A DNA stretch of 64,000 nucleotides from Hyphobacterium sp. CCMP332. Its GTDB lineage: Bacteria; Bacteroidota; Bacteroidia; Cytophagales; CCMP332. Positions 35,061-43,909 of the stretch are shown piece by piece (the first letter of the stretch is position 1; each line of letters starts with the position of its first letter). A model generated the notes under the pieces. It did no database searches and was not told the origin of the DNA. It worked only from the letters and a program-made list of their open reading frames with translations. The stretch is taken from NCBI GenBank assembly GCA_014323545.1, contig CP058647.1:1466001-1530000 (forward strand), in the 5' to 3' direction. The position numbers and the translations under genes were made by a program.

Positions 35061-35188
35061 AGGAATATTCTTAATGTTAATCGTAATTTGAATTTTTTAA
35101 TTTGCCGCTGCAAAATTACCGTATTGAGATTAAATTAAAAATTAAGCAGGCAAATGAACAATCTATTATTTTAAAAGGTTAAGAAGAA

Positions 35189-36973
35189 TTGAAAGCACTT
35201 CAATATCTCAACAAATATCTATATAAATACAGGCTTAGGCTTATCCTGGGGGTAATATTTGTCATTATTTCAAATATACTACAGATAATTCCGGCTTCCC
35301 TGGTTCGGCATGCCCTGGATTTAATGAGCGAAAGCTATGATTTGCTTCAATATTATAAAGACACCGATGTCCGCGATATAATTGAAGACAGCTTTATTTC
35401 AAGTGCATTGCTTTACGGCCTCATCATACTTCTGATGGTAGTTTTGAGAGGGATTTTCCTCTTTTTTACCAGGCAAACTATCATTGTCGTATCCCGATTA
35501 ATTGAGTTCGACCTAAAAAATGAAATCTACTGGCATTATCAAACACTCCCCCTCGCCTTTTATAGAAGAAATAATACCGGTGATCTGATGTCGCGTATTT
35601 CCGAAGATGTCAGTAAAGTGAGAATGTATCTCGGGCCTGCAATAATGTACGGCTTAAATTTGATCGTTCTTTTTATGATCTGTATTCCGGTTATGTTCAG
35701 TATCAATTCAAGATTGAGCTTGTATGTGCTTGCCCCTTTACCGGTGCTGTCTATCAGTATTTACTTTGTCAATAACCTTATCAATAAAAAATCGGAAATG
35801 ATTCAACAGAAACTTTCCGACCTCTCCACTTATGTCCAGGAGGCTTTTTCCGGAATTCGAGTTTTAAAGTCATTTGTTAGGGAAAAAGACTCAGTCAATA
35901 ATTTTACCAGAGAAAGCAATGACTATAAAACACGTTCTCTCGATCTCGCTTTTGTAAATGCTTTGTTCTTTCCACTGATCATGGCTTTGATTGGCTTGAG
36001 TACCATCTTTACTATTTATATTGGTGGATTGGAGGTGGCAAGAGGAAGCATTACGGTAGGCAATATCGGAGAATTTGTAATGTACGTCAATTACCTTGTT
36101 TGGCCGGTAACTTCATTGGGTTGGATCAGTTCAATCATTCAAAGAGCAGATGCATCTCAAAGAAGAATTAATCAATTCCTCGAAACGAAAACAGATATTA
36201 TTTCGGGAGATGATGATTCCAAAAAAATTGAGGGGGAAATTGAATTTAACAATGTTAGTTTCACCTACCCTGATTCCGGAATTCGGGCTCTAAAAAACAT
36301 CAGCTTTAAAGCTAAATCGGGTGAAACGATTGCCATAGTCGGCCATACAGGCTCTGGAAAATCAACCATCGCCAACTTGCTTACCCGCATGTACGACCCC
36401 ATTGATGGAGAGGTAAAAATTGACGATACCGATATCAAAAAACTGGATCTTACACATCTCCGCAATCAAATGGGTTATGTGCCTCAGGATGTGTTTTTAT
36501 TTAGCGACAGCATTTCAAAAAATATTGCATTTGGATCGGTCAATGAAAAACCGGAGCTGATAGAAGAAGCAGCCAGAGATGCCGATCTGTTTGATAATAT
36601 TAAGGATTTCCCTCAAGGATTTGATACGCGATTAGGTGAAAGAGGAATTACCCTTTCAGGAGGGCAAAAACAAAGAACTTCGATTGCGAGGGCATTAATT
36701 CGAAAACCGAAAATATTGATTCTGGATGATTGTCTTTCTGCCGTAGACACAAAAACTGAAAATGCCATTCTGGAAAGTTTAAGTAAGGTTTCTCACAATA
36801 TCACTACGCTCATCATTTCTCATCGTGTGTCTTCAGTAAAATTGGCAGATAAAATTCTGGTACTCGACGATGGCCAAATCATTGAGGAAGGAAGCCACGA
36901 AGAACTTATGCAAAACGATGGCCCTTACAAGGATTTATATAATAAACAGCTGGAAGGAGAAGAAGTAGAATAA
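35189..36973 (+). CDS. ABC exporter half-transporter (permease-ATPase fusion)
   Basis: This 594-residue type I ABC exporter has a six-helix transmembrane domain (about 15-320) and an ATPase domain (about 345-590). Walker A is GHTGSGKST (about 384), the signature LSGGQKQR (about 489), and Walker B is ILILDD (about 508), with Asp in place of the catalytic Glu. The H-loop is SHR (about 545). It starts with TTG 35189. The Asp substitution is typical of degenerate halves of heterodimeric exporters, yet no partner gene is adjacent. The substrate is unknown; MsbA-like lipid export is one option. Confidence 0.9.
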   Translation: MKALQYLNKYLYKYRLRLILGVIFVIISNILQIIPASLVRHALDLMSESYDLLQYYKDTDVRDIIEDSFISSALLYGLIILLMVVLRGIFLFFTRQTIIVVSRLIEFDLKNEIYWHYQTLPLAFYRRNNTGDLMSRISEDVSKVRMYLGPAIMYGLNLIVLFMICIPVMFSINSRLSLYVLAPLPVLSISIYFVNNLINKKSEMIQQKLSDLSTYVQEAFSGIRVLKSFVREKDSVNNFTRESNDYKTRSLDLAFVNALFFPLIMALIGLSTIFTIYIGGLEVARGSITVGNIGEFVMYVNYLVWPVTSLGWISSIIQRADASQRRINQFLETKTDIISGDDDSKKIEGEIEFNNVSFTYPDSGIRALKNISFKAKSGETIAIVGHTGSGKSTIANLLTRMYDPIDGEVKIDDTDIKKLDLTHLRNQMGYVPQDVFLFSDSISKNIAFGSVNEKPELIEEAARDADLFDNIKDFPQGFDTRLGERGITLSGGQKQRTSIARALIRKPKILILDDCLSAVDTKTENAILESLSKVSHNITTLIISHRVSSVKLADKILVLDDGQIIEEGSHEELMQNDGPYKDLYNKQLEGEEVE

Positions 36974-36977
36974 AAAA

Positions 36978-37000
36978 CCCTCTTATAAAAGAGGGCTCTT
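36978..37000 (+). terminator. Terminator after the ABC exporter
   Basis: CCCTCTT (36978-36984) pairs with AAGAGGG (36989-36995) around a 4-nt loop, followed by CTCTTT. It starts 5 bp after the exporter stop codon. The T-tract is short, so efficiency may be moderate. Confidence 0.6.
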
Positions 37001-37414
37001 TACAACCTTACCATAGATATTAGCAATTAATTTTATGAGTTTGTAATCATCCTTTTGAATTACACGATGATACAAAAGTACAACAGTGGAATTTCGTAAT
37101 TTTTATCGCTTATTAACAAAACTTTTTCATGTAATGAAACTATTGATTTCTTATATTTTTCAAATACCTACACAACTTTCTGCCGATCAAATTATTTAAA
37201 ACATTGCATTGATTTTTCACAACCTTTGATAATGAAATACCTGTTAAGTATATTTTTCATTTGCTTTTTATCGGGAGTCCGGGCTTAATACTAGAATTTG
37301 ATTTCGGATTGCCTTTCGGTCAATATTCTTTAATTTTTTTGAACCAAAACAAATAAGAACATTATTATTTTTAAAAGAATAAAGCCCCGAAAATTCGAGG
37401 CCTTATCGCTTTAA
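37001..37414. other. AT-rich intergenic region with an isolated signal-peptide ORF
   Basis: This gap of more than 400 bp between the exporter and the convergent S9 peptidase gene is AT-rich. Apart from the 18-codon ORF at 37232 I see no gene, RNA or repeat in it. It may hold the decayed remains of a gene. Confidence 0.5.
37232..37288 (+). pseudogene. Orphan signal-peptide ORF, possible gene remnant
   Basis: An 18-codon frame (ATG 37232, TAA 37286) reads MKYLLSIFFICFLSGVRA, a complete Sec signal peptide ending at an Ala-X-type cleavage site, then stops at once. Nothing recognisable follows in any frame. It is either the surviving 5' end of a lost secreted-protein gene or a tiny hydrophobic peptide. 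Confidence 0.45.
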
Positions 37415-39460
37415 TTATTTCAACCACTTATCCAGCCATGAGAAAAATTCTCTGTGCCAGACCAGTCCGTTTTGTGGTTTGAGAACCCAGTGACCTTCAT
37501 CAGGAAAATATAAAAATTTGCTTGGAATTCCTTTGAGTTGAGCCACCTGAAAAGCTTCCATTCCCTGATTCAGCGGAACCCTGAAATCCAGAGCACCGTG
37601 AATAACCATTATAGGCGTATTCCAGTTTTCTACATATCTATGAGGTGAATGTTTTTTGTACTCTTCTTTGAACTCATCCTGCCAGTAGGGGCCGCCGATG
37701 TCCCAATTGGCAAAAAACATTTCCTCAGTACTAGCATACCATGATTCCAAATTGAACAATCCACAATGTGAAATGAAGGTTTTAAAGCGATCTTCGTGAA
37801 TCCCTGCCAGATAATATACAGAATAACCACCGTAGCTGGCTCCTATTGCTCCCAATCTGTTTTCATCGACATAATCTTCTTTTGCCACATCGTCAATAGC
37901 TGCAAGGTAGTCTTTCATGGCCTGTCCGCCCCAGTCTCCACTGATTTGCTCGTTCCACTCCGTACCGAATGAAGGCAGACCTCTCCGGTTGGGGGCTACG
38001 ATTATATAATCATTGGCAGCCATTAATTGAAAATTCCATCGAAATGAGAAAAACTGACTGACAGGACTTTGAGGTCCCCCCTGGCAGTACAATAAGGCCG
38101 GGTATTTCTTTTTGGGGTCAAAATCAGGCGGATAAATCACCCAGGTCAACATGTCTTTTCCATCGCTGGTTTTAACAAAGCGTTTTTCAACTTTCCCCAT
38201 TTTTATACGCTCATATATATCCATATTGGCCATGGTCAGTGCCTTGTCTTTTCCGGATTTTATCTCAGCCTGATAAACCTCACTCGCCATAGACATCGTT
38301 TGCTTAATCCCCACAAGATTTTTTCCTGCGAGAGCCAGACTTCTGTAATTGTGATCCCCATTGGTGATTTGACGAATGGCTTCTTTTGAAATCTCGCTTT
38401 TGCCTAAACTGGCTGGTACCTGCAATTCAAAATATTGATAGGTTGCATTTATAGGAGCTAAAAAATAGATTGTTTTGCCATCATCAGACCATATGAAATC
38501 ATCGACCGTTTCATCCATTTTCTTAGTCAAAGCCACCTTATTGCCCGTCGAAACGTCCATGGTATAAACCACATTCTGGTCGGACTCGTAACCGTCTCTT
38601 GCCATCGACAACCAGGCCAGTTTTTTACCGTCTTTTGAAAATTTTGGGCTCTTATCATAACCCATCATTCCTTCAGTTAGGTTTTTAGTTTTAGCTGAGG
38701 CGAGATTGTATTGATACAAATCGCTATTGGTACTTACGGCCCAATCTTTACCGATTAATTTTTTACTCACGTAAACGATATTCTTACCATCCGGTGACCA
38801 GGTGATTTCTTCCGCTCCACCAAAAGGTGGCATCGGAGTATCCCATTTTTCTCCCGGCATTATATCAACCATGCTGGAATTCGAAATACTATCCGAATAA
38901 GGGGCAAAATGAACATGAGAAAAATACTCATCCTGCCAAACAGTCCAGTGTCTGTACATCAGATTATCAAAAATCATGGCTTCCGATCTGGGTACATCCG
39001 GGTACTTTTCAACCAGTGTCTTGCCGAGTTTGACTTCCTTGGAAAAGGAAATATGTTTTAAATCCGGGGCATAGGCAAAGTTCGAAACGGCTGCGTCAAA
39101 AAATGTAATTTGCTTTTCAGAACTCCCATCTGGATTTGCTTCAAACACCACTCCAGACTTTATAAAGCCTATTTTTTTACCGTCAGGGCGCCAGATGGCA
39201 TTGGAAATACTGACATCGCCTCCATCGATTATTTTGGATCTGGATCCTGAGGTAAAATCGTATATGTAAATCACTGTTTTGCCTTTGTCTGCCGCGAGGT
39301 CATAAGATCTGGAACTGTAAATCATTGATTTCTGATCCGGAGAAACTTCCACACCATAGACCCTGTCCATTTCCCAAAGTAATTCGGGATTTAGCCTGTC
39401 CTGTGCAAAAGCAAAATGAGTAATTAATAGAAATAAAATTATCGATTGAAGTTTTCTCAT
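37415..39460 (-). CDS. S9-family prolyl oligopeptidase-type peptidase, exported
   Basis: This 681-residue serine peptidase (acylaminoacyl-peptidase/DPP-like group) has a Sec signal peptide ending near FAFAQ. WD40-like PD40 propeller repeats (WSPDGKNIVY, FSKDGKKLAW) fill about 35-400; the alpha/beta hydrolase domain follows, with the catalytic triad Ser542 (GASYGGYS), Asp625 (GALDFRVP) and His657 (DEGHWV). The enzyme cleaves short peptides in the periplasm. It is a single gene; a TACTTTTG at 39516-39509 upstream could be a -7 box. Confidence 0.93.
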   Translation of the reverse strand: MRKLQSIILFLLITHFAFAQDRLNPELLWEMDRVYGVEVSPDQKSMIYSSRSYDLAADKGKTVIYIYDFTSGSRSKIIDGGDVSISNAIWRPDGKKIGFIKSGVVFEANPDGSSEKQITFFDAAVSNFAYAPDLKHISFSKEVKLGKTLVEKYPDVPRSEAMIFDNLMYRHWTVWQDEYFSHVHFAPYSDSISNSSMVDIMPGEKWDTPMPPFGGAEEITWSPDGKNIVYVSKKLIGKDWAVSTNSDLYQYNLASAKTKNLTEGMMGYDKSPKFSKDGKKLAWLSMARDGYESDQNVVYTMDVSTGNKVALTKKMDETVDDFIWSDDGKTIYFLAPINATYQYFELQVPASLGKSEISKEAIRQITNGDHNYRSLALAGKNLVGIKQTMSMASEVYQAEIKSGKDKALTMANMDIYERIKMGKVEKRFVKTSDGKDMLTWVIYPPDFDPKKKYPALLYCQGGPQSPVSQFFSFRWNFQLMAANDYIIVAPNRRGLPSFGTEWNEQISGDWGGQAMKDYLAAIDDVAKEDYVDENRLGAIGASYGGYSVYYLAGIHEDRFKTFISHCGLFNLESWYASTEEMFFANWDIGGPYWQDEFKEEYKKHSPHRYVENWNTPIMVIHGALDFRVPLNQGMEAFQVAQLKGIPSKFLYFPDEGHWVLKPQNGLVWHREFFSWLDKWLK

Positions 39461-39575
39461 AACATTTTAGGGTTAAACACTTTGAAAATTGAGCTATTCA
39501 ATAATTGACAAAAGTAAGAGTTGTTTTAAATTATAACATGATTTAGCCCGGAAGGTGAACGTTTCTGTCGATTTA

Positions 39576-39606
39576 TTGTTTAAGATATCGCTAAACAGTA
39601 CTTTTG
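39576..39606 (+). promoter_or_regulatory. Promoter of the His/Cys-rich small protein and metal-uptake locus
   Basis: TTG (39576-39578), a 20-bp spacer and TACTTTTG (39599-39606) match the Bacteroidota promoter consensus exactly. The expected start of transcription falls at or next to the ATG at 39612, which would leave little or no leader. Confidence 0.7.
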
Positions 39607-39611
39607 ATTTG

Positions 39612-39932
39612 ATGAATAAGGCAATTCGGCATGTAATCTCCATTTTTTTCTGCGGCCTAATAATGGTTGCACAAGGTGGATTTTTTCAATTGCATGAGCA
39701 TTCCTTGGAAGTTTTAAGTCATCAATGCAGTCACGATGGCGAGCACGATCAGAGCTATAGTGAACATTGTAGCATTTGTGAAATTCATGCTACTTTTCAA
39801 TTCGATATAAATTTACCCTTAACATTTGAAGTACTTCTGTTCGTAAATGACATATACGCTTTTGACCATGTTCAAGAATTATCCGAATCTTATTTTCAAC
39901 TAAACAACCGCGGCCCCCCTACCATTTCTTAA
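39612..39932 (+). CDS. Small His/Cys-rich exported protein preceding a TonB receptor
   Basis: This 106-residue protein has one N-terminal hydrophobic segment (about 7-22) and then clustered metal-type ligands: HEHS, HQCSHDGEHDQ and EHCSICEIHATFQF. Such Cys/His spacing suggests binding of a transition metal such as zinc, copper or nickel. I chose ATG 39612 because it sets a proper signal segment; the frame is open to GTG 39555. It lies 55 bp before the TonB receptor in the same direction. Comparable small proteins before Bacteroidota TonB receptors exist, but I know no established function. Confidence 0.7.
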   Translation: MNKAIRHVISIFFCGLIMVAQGGFFQLHEHSLEVLSHQCSHDGEHDQSYSEHCSICEIHATFQFDINLPLTFEVLLFVNDIYAFDHVQELSESYFQLNNRGPPTIS

Positions 39933-39987
39933 ACCGCTTTAGTTCCGGCCTTTTTAAAGGCGATTTTTCAATTTATTCCATTTTGTT

Positions 39988-42354
39988 ATGCTTAGACATA
40001 AGGCTTTTTTGGCCTTGATGTTATTGTATTCTCATTGGCTGTATGCACAGACTTTGACATTGGAAGGGCTGGTTCAGTCCTCGGATGGCGAAGCTCTGCC
40101 CGGTGCTTTACTTCATCTTCACGAACCCGATATCAATATCGCAAGTGATAATGCAGGACGTTTCAGTTTTAATAACTTAAAACCGGGCTATTATCATTTG
40201 CATGTCAATTTCATCGGTTTCCAAGAGCAGATTCTGGATATAGACCTCAATGAAAGTTTATATCTCAAAATAGAGCTTAAGGAAGCCTATAAAGAACTTG
40301 ACGAGGTAGTAGTGGAATCCAGCTTTATGAATAGTGATGTTGCTGATGCCTCACAGAGTATTCAGAATGTGAATAAGGAGCGTTTAATCAAATCCGGTGG
40401 TGGCTCATTTGTTAATTCTTTGGAAGAAATTCCGGGCATTTCGGCGATTAATACGGGCGTAGGTATTGCCAAACCTGTAATAAGAGGAATGAGTTTCAAC
40501 CGTGTATTGGTCAATGACAACGGAATAAAGCAGGAGGGCCAACAATGGGGTTCGGATCACGGGCTGGAAATCGATCAATTTAATGTTGGAAGAGTGGAAA
40601 TTGTTAAAGGGCCTGCCACCTTAATGTATGGCTCAGATGCATTGGGTGGAGCTATCAACATTTTACCCAATAGAATACCCGCTTCAGGAGAAGTAACCGG
40701 TGAAATAAGAGGTTTGTACCGAAGCAATAATGCGGCTTATGGAACATCATTTATGGTAGAAGGAGCCAAAAATTCGATTTATGCAAGAGCTCGTTTTTCA
40801 ACATTGGATTTTGCGGATTATAGAGTGCCGGCATCAGAATTTGTTTACAATACCTACCGTCTTAATATCGAAAATGAAAGACTGAAAAACACGGCGGGTA
40901 GAGAAAGAAATTCTGCCTTGACTCTTGGTTTGAGAAAATCCTGGGGTTCTGCAAATATTACTTATACCCGTTTTGATCAGAAAGCAGGCTTATTTGCCGG
41001 TGCGGTCGGTATTCCCAGAGCCTATGATCTTAATGATGATGGTGATATCAGAAATATAGATTTGCCGCGGCAACAAACGGTCCATGATAAGATTGTTTTG
41101 AATTCATTGGTGAAATTGGGCAATAACTGGCTTGAAACACAAATGGGATATCAAAACAACCATCGGGAGGAACGTACACTTCCTCATGCCCATGGCGTAG
41201 GACCAGTTCCCGAAGGTAATCTTGCTTTAAATCTGAATCTGCAAACTTTCACATTTAATTCCAGACTGCGCAGAAGGGTGAATGGAAAAACAAAAGACGT
41301 TTATGGCATTTCGGCTCAATATCAGCTAAATAAAGAGTCGGGTTATGAGCATTTGTTATCACCATTCACAGCGCTTCAAACCGGAATTTATGCAATGCGT
41401 CAATACGAGCTTTCTCCATCATTTATTTTAAGTGGTGGTTTAAGATTAGACTATGGAGAAATAAAAATAGAAGAGTTCTTTTCTCCTGTTTGGATCAACG
41501 CTGAGAGTGTAGATTATTACAGCCAGAGAAATCCTGAAATTGACAAATCCTTTTTTAACTATTCTGCATCAGCCGGTTTCTCCTGGTTTCCGGATCCCGA
41601 TTTGAATCTGAAAGTTAATCTTGGGAGAAGCTTCAGAATTCCAACGGCTGCGGAATTATCGATCAATGGTGTTCATCACGGAACTTTTCGACATGAACTA
41701 GGCAATAAGGATCTGAATTCAGAAATAGGCTATCAGGCTGATTTGGGAATTGTTTACAATAAAAAAACCATACAGTTTTCTTTTAGTCCTTATCTGAATT
41801 ATTTCAGAGATTATATCTATCTCAGTCCGACCAGTAGTTTTGGCTACACCGATCAGACCGGGAATTTGGTATTACTTCCCGAGGCCGGACAGACTTTTCA
41901 ATATAAACAGAATAACGCGCTTATTACTGGATTTGAAGTTCTGGCCGACTATCATTTCGTAAGTCATTGGCATGTGGAACTCGGTACTGAATATGTATAC
42001 AAATACAATTTAGATACAGAAATTCCATTGCCTTTTACGCCACCACCTTCCATTCATCTGGGTATGGATTACGATTGGAAATGGCAAAAAACAAGCTTTT
42101 CAATCGGTGGAAATGTGAAGAATTACTTTGATCAAAACAATGTGGACAGAAATGAAATGCCAACACCCGGATTTCAGCTATTTGGACTTTCGGCCAACAT
42201 CAATCGAAAGATTGGCAAAAATTCGATTAGTCTTTATACGCAGGTACGCAATCTTTTTGACAGAAAATATTTTAATCACCTGAGCAGGTACAGATTACTT
42301 AATCTGCCTGAACAGGGAAGAGACATAATTATAAACTTATTATACAATTTTTAA
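39988..42354 (+). CDS. TonB-dependent outer-membrane receptor, probably metal uptake
   Basis: This 788-residue receptor carries out TonB-driven uptake. A signal peptide ends near LYAQT; a carboxypeptidase-like domain spans about 22-105, a TonB box-like DEVVVESS lies near 110, the plug domain includes GPATLMYGSDALGGAINIL, and the C-terminal strand ends in LLYNF. It is much shorter than SusC proteins, and no SusD follows. The His-containing TLPHAHGVG segment and His-rich neighbours on both sides suggest a transition metal or metallophore rather than glycan. The substrate is inferred. Confidence 0.88.
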   Translation: MLRHKAFLALMLLYSHWLYAQTLTLEGLVQSSDGEALPGALLHLHEPDINIASDNAGRFSFNNLKPGYYHLHVNFIGFQEQILDIDLNESLYLKIELKEAYKELDEVVVESSFMNSDVADASQSIQNVNKERLIKSGGGSFVNSLEEIPGISAINTGVGIAKPVIRGMSFNRVLVNDNGIKQEGQQWGSDHGLEIDQFNVGRVEIVKGPATLMYGSDALGGAINILPNRIPASGEVTGEIRGLYRSNNAAYGTSFMVEGAKNSIYARARFSTLDFADYRVPASEFVYNTYRLNIENERLKNTAGRERNSALTLGLRKSWGSANITYTRFDQKAGLFAGAVGIPRAYDLNDDGDIRNIDLPRQQTVHDKIVLNSLVKLGNNWLETQMGYQNNHREERTLPHAHGVGPVPEGNLALNLNLQTFTFNSRLRRRVNGKTKDVYGISAQYQLNKESGYEHLLSPFTALQTGIYAMRQYELSPSFILSGGLRLDYGEIKIEEFFSPVWINAESVDYYSQRNPEIDKSFFNYSASAGFSWFPDPDLNLKVNLGRSFRIPTAAELSINGVHHGTFRHELGNKDLNSEIGYQADLGIVYNKKTIQFSFSPYLNYFRDYIYLSPTSSFGYTDQTGNLVLLPEAGQTFQYKQNNALITGFEVLADYHFVSHWHVELGTEYVYKYNLDTEIPLPFTPPPSIHLGMDYDWKWQKTSFSIGGNVKNYFDQNNVDRNEMPTPGFQLFGLSANINRKIGKNSISLYTQVRNLFDRKYFNHLSRYRLLNLPEQGRDIIINLLYNF

Positions 42355-42365
42355 ATAGAACAAAA

Positions 42366-43190
42366 ATGAAACATTTAATAAAATCAATATTAATTGCAGT
42401 AATGACTGTATTTTTAATTACAGCATGCGGTGATGATGATTCAGAACCACAGGATACATCAAAACCTATAATCTCGGATGTACATGTAGAAAATCATGAT
42501 CCCGGAGGTAAAATTGGATCAGGTGATGATGAAAAAGTCATGGCAGGTGAAGAAGGCGAAGTGCATTTTCAGCTGATGGACAACAGAGAACTGGGGAGCT
42601 GGAAAATTGATATCCACGATGCTTTTGATGGCCATGGGCATGGAAAAGTATTCGCAAATTATTCAATAATTCTCTCCGGAAATACTGGTGGAACAATGCA
42701 GGAAATTGAAGTTGATTTGGGAGAAATTCCTTCTGAGGCTACTGCGGGTGAGTATCACTGTATCATCAATGCCACAGATGCCGCGGGTAATAGTGCCGAT
42801 TTTGCTGAAGTGATTTTTATATTGTCAAATGGTACAGAACCACAATTGGAGCTAATTAGTCCTGATCTGGCAAATACAGAGCATATGGATAAAGGAATGA
42901 CTTTTACTATGGAAGGTACACTTACCGATGATACTGGAATTAAAAGTTTTGAGATTTACATGGAAGAGGAAGGGCACGACGACCACGACCATGGAAAAAC
43001 AGGCGAAGAAGCCATTTTATTGTTTGATAAAGATGATTTTGGAGACAATGTCCTTTCATTTGATCTTGCAGAAGCCGGTCAATTGACAATTCCTGCTGAC
43101 ATGGAAGACGGTAATTATTATATCAAATTTGTTTCAGGTGATTCCGATGGCAATACGATGATTGAGAAATTTGAGATTCACATTGAATAA
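42366..43190 (+). CDS. His-rich DUF4625-type lipoprotein
   Basis: This 274-residue lipoprotein has lipobox ITAC (Cys21) and an acidic tether. Two related Ig-like halves follow (about 35-155 and 160-274), each carrying a His cluster: HGHGK near 89 and GHDDHDHGK near 202. The arrangement resembles DUF4625 proteins as I remember them. The clusters are good candidates for metal capture at the cell surface, handing metal to the TonB receptor 11 bp upstream. A strong terminator follows, so the cassette of three genes ends here. Confidence 0.75.
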   Translation: MKHLIKSILIAVMTVFLITACGDDDSEPQDTSKPIISDVHVENHDPGGKIGSGDDEKVMAGEEGEVHFQLMDNRELGSWKIDIHDAFDGHGHGKVFANYSIILSGNTGGTMQEIEVDLGEIPSEATAGEYHCIINATDAAGNSADFAEVIFILSNGTEPQLELISPDLANTEHMDKGMTFTMEGTLTDDTGIKSFEIYMEEEGHDDHDHGKTGEEAILLFDKDDFGDNVLSFDLAEAGQLTIPADMEDGNYYIKFVSGDSDGNTMIEKFEIHIE

Positions 43191-43222
43191 TAAGTGATTC
43201 TAGCGAGACAAAATGGATTAAG

Positions 43223-43251
43223 GCCTCTTTTAACAAAAGGGGCTTTTTTTT
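43223..43251 (+). terminator. Terminator of the metal-uptake cassette
   Basis: A 9-bp stem with one G:U pair (43223-43231 with 43235-43243), a 3-nt loop and a run of eight T (43244-43251) form a strong rho-independent terminator. Confidence 0.85.
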
Positions 43252-43261
43252 GGTCAATTTA

Positions 43262-43411
43262 CTATTTCTTCCTTTTTGAATCTTTCAAAGCTTTATCAAT
43301 GATAAATTCAATCTGACCATTGGTGCTTCGAAATTCATCGGCGGCCCATTTTTCAAGCGCTTTGAAGGTTTCGGGGTCCAGCCTTAATACAAATGCTTTC
43401 TTCTTGGCCAT
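43262..43411 (-). CDS. Ribbon-helix-helix (Arc/MetJ-like) DNA-binding protein, 49 residues
   Basis: This 49-residue basic protein has a beta strand KKKAFVLRLD, then a turn and helix (PETFKALEKWAADE) and a second helix (STNGQIEFIIDKAL), the ribbon-helix-helix layout of Arc-type repressors. It begins 1 bp after the stop of the membrane protein gene (TAA-A-ATG) with a GGAGG just upstream, so it is the third cistron of the SPFH operon. Autoregulation through the inverted repeat at 44778-44796 is an attractive possibility, not shown. Confidence 0.85.
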   Translation of the reverse strand: MAKKKAFVLRLDPETFKALEKWAADEFRSTNGQIEFIIDKALKDSKRKK

Positions 43412-43412
43412 T

Positions 43413-43907
43413 TTATGCCTCCATTAATTTTTGCATTTCTATTTCCAGTTCATTTGGTTTTGTCGAACTGAGAAATAAAGTCTTGCCATTTTTCATTTTG
43501 AGTTCTAGCCCCATATTGCCTCGTGTAATCATGGCTTTTTTCTTTTGAAATAAACGCCTTCGATATCCCCAGCCACCTGCATAAAAAATTGGATTAATTT
43601 TTCGCACCGACCAGTTCACAACATCTGAAGGATTCACCTCCTGCCATTTTAGATTGAAAGGAAACATTTTGTATCTGATTTTGCCTTCGCGAATTTCGAA
43701 TTCCAACTTTACATTTAACATAACTACAAAAACAAGGATAAGAATAAACCACATTATTATTTGAATATAATAGGGCAATTCAGTGTTAAAATCATCATTT
43801 ACAGACATATAATAATAGCCGGCAATAGAGGGTACAAAACCAAAAAGTATAAAAATCCAGATAAATCCCTGACCAAGTTTACTCTCTTCCTTATAAAATG
43901 CCTGCAT
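43413..43907 (-). CDS. Two-helix membrane protein in SPFH operon
   Basis: This 164-residue protein has two transmembrane helices (about 12-32 and 43-65) followed by a basic, beta-rich cytoplasmic region (about 66-164) resembling bPH-type domains (KIRYKMFPFNLKWQEV). I know no named family. It starts 2 bp after the SPFH gene and ends 1 bp before the ribbon-helix-helix gene. A membrane-bound partner of the SPFH scaffold is the natural guess. Confidence 0.78.
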   Translation of the reverse strand: MQAFYKEESKLGQGFIWIFILFGFVPSIAGYYYMSVNDDFNTELPYYIQIIMWFILILVFVVMLNVKLEFEIREGKIRYKMFPFNLKWQEVNPSDVVNWSVRKINPIFYAGGWGYRRRLFQKKKAMITRGNMGLELKMKNGKTLFLSSTKPNELEIEMQKLMEA

Positions 43908-43909
43908 AA

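Noticed and set aside
36974-37414. Small RNA gene in the gap after the ABC exporter
   Set aside because: Beyond the terminator I saw no promoter-hairpin pair to support an RNA.
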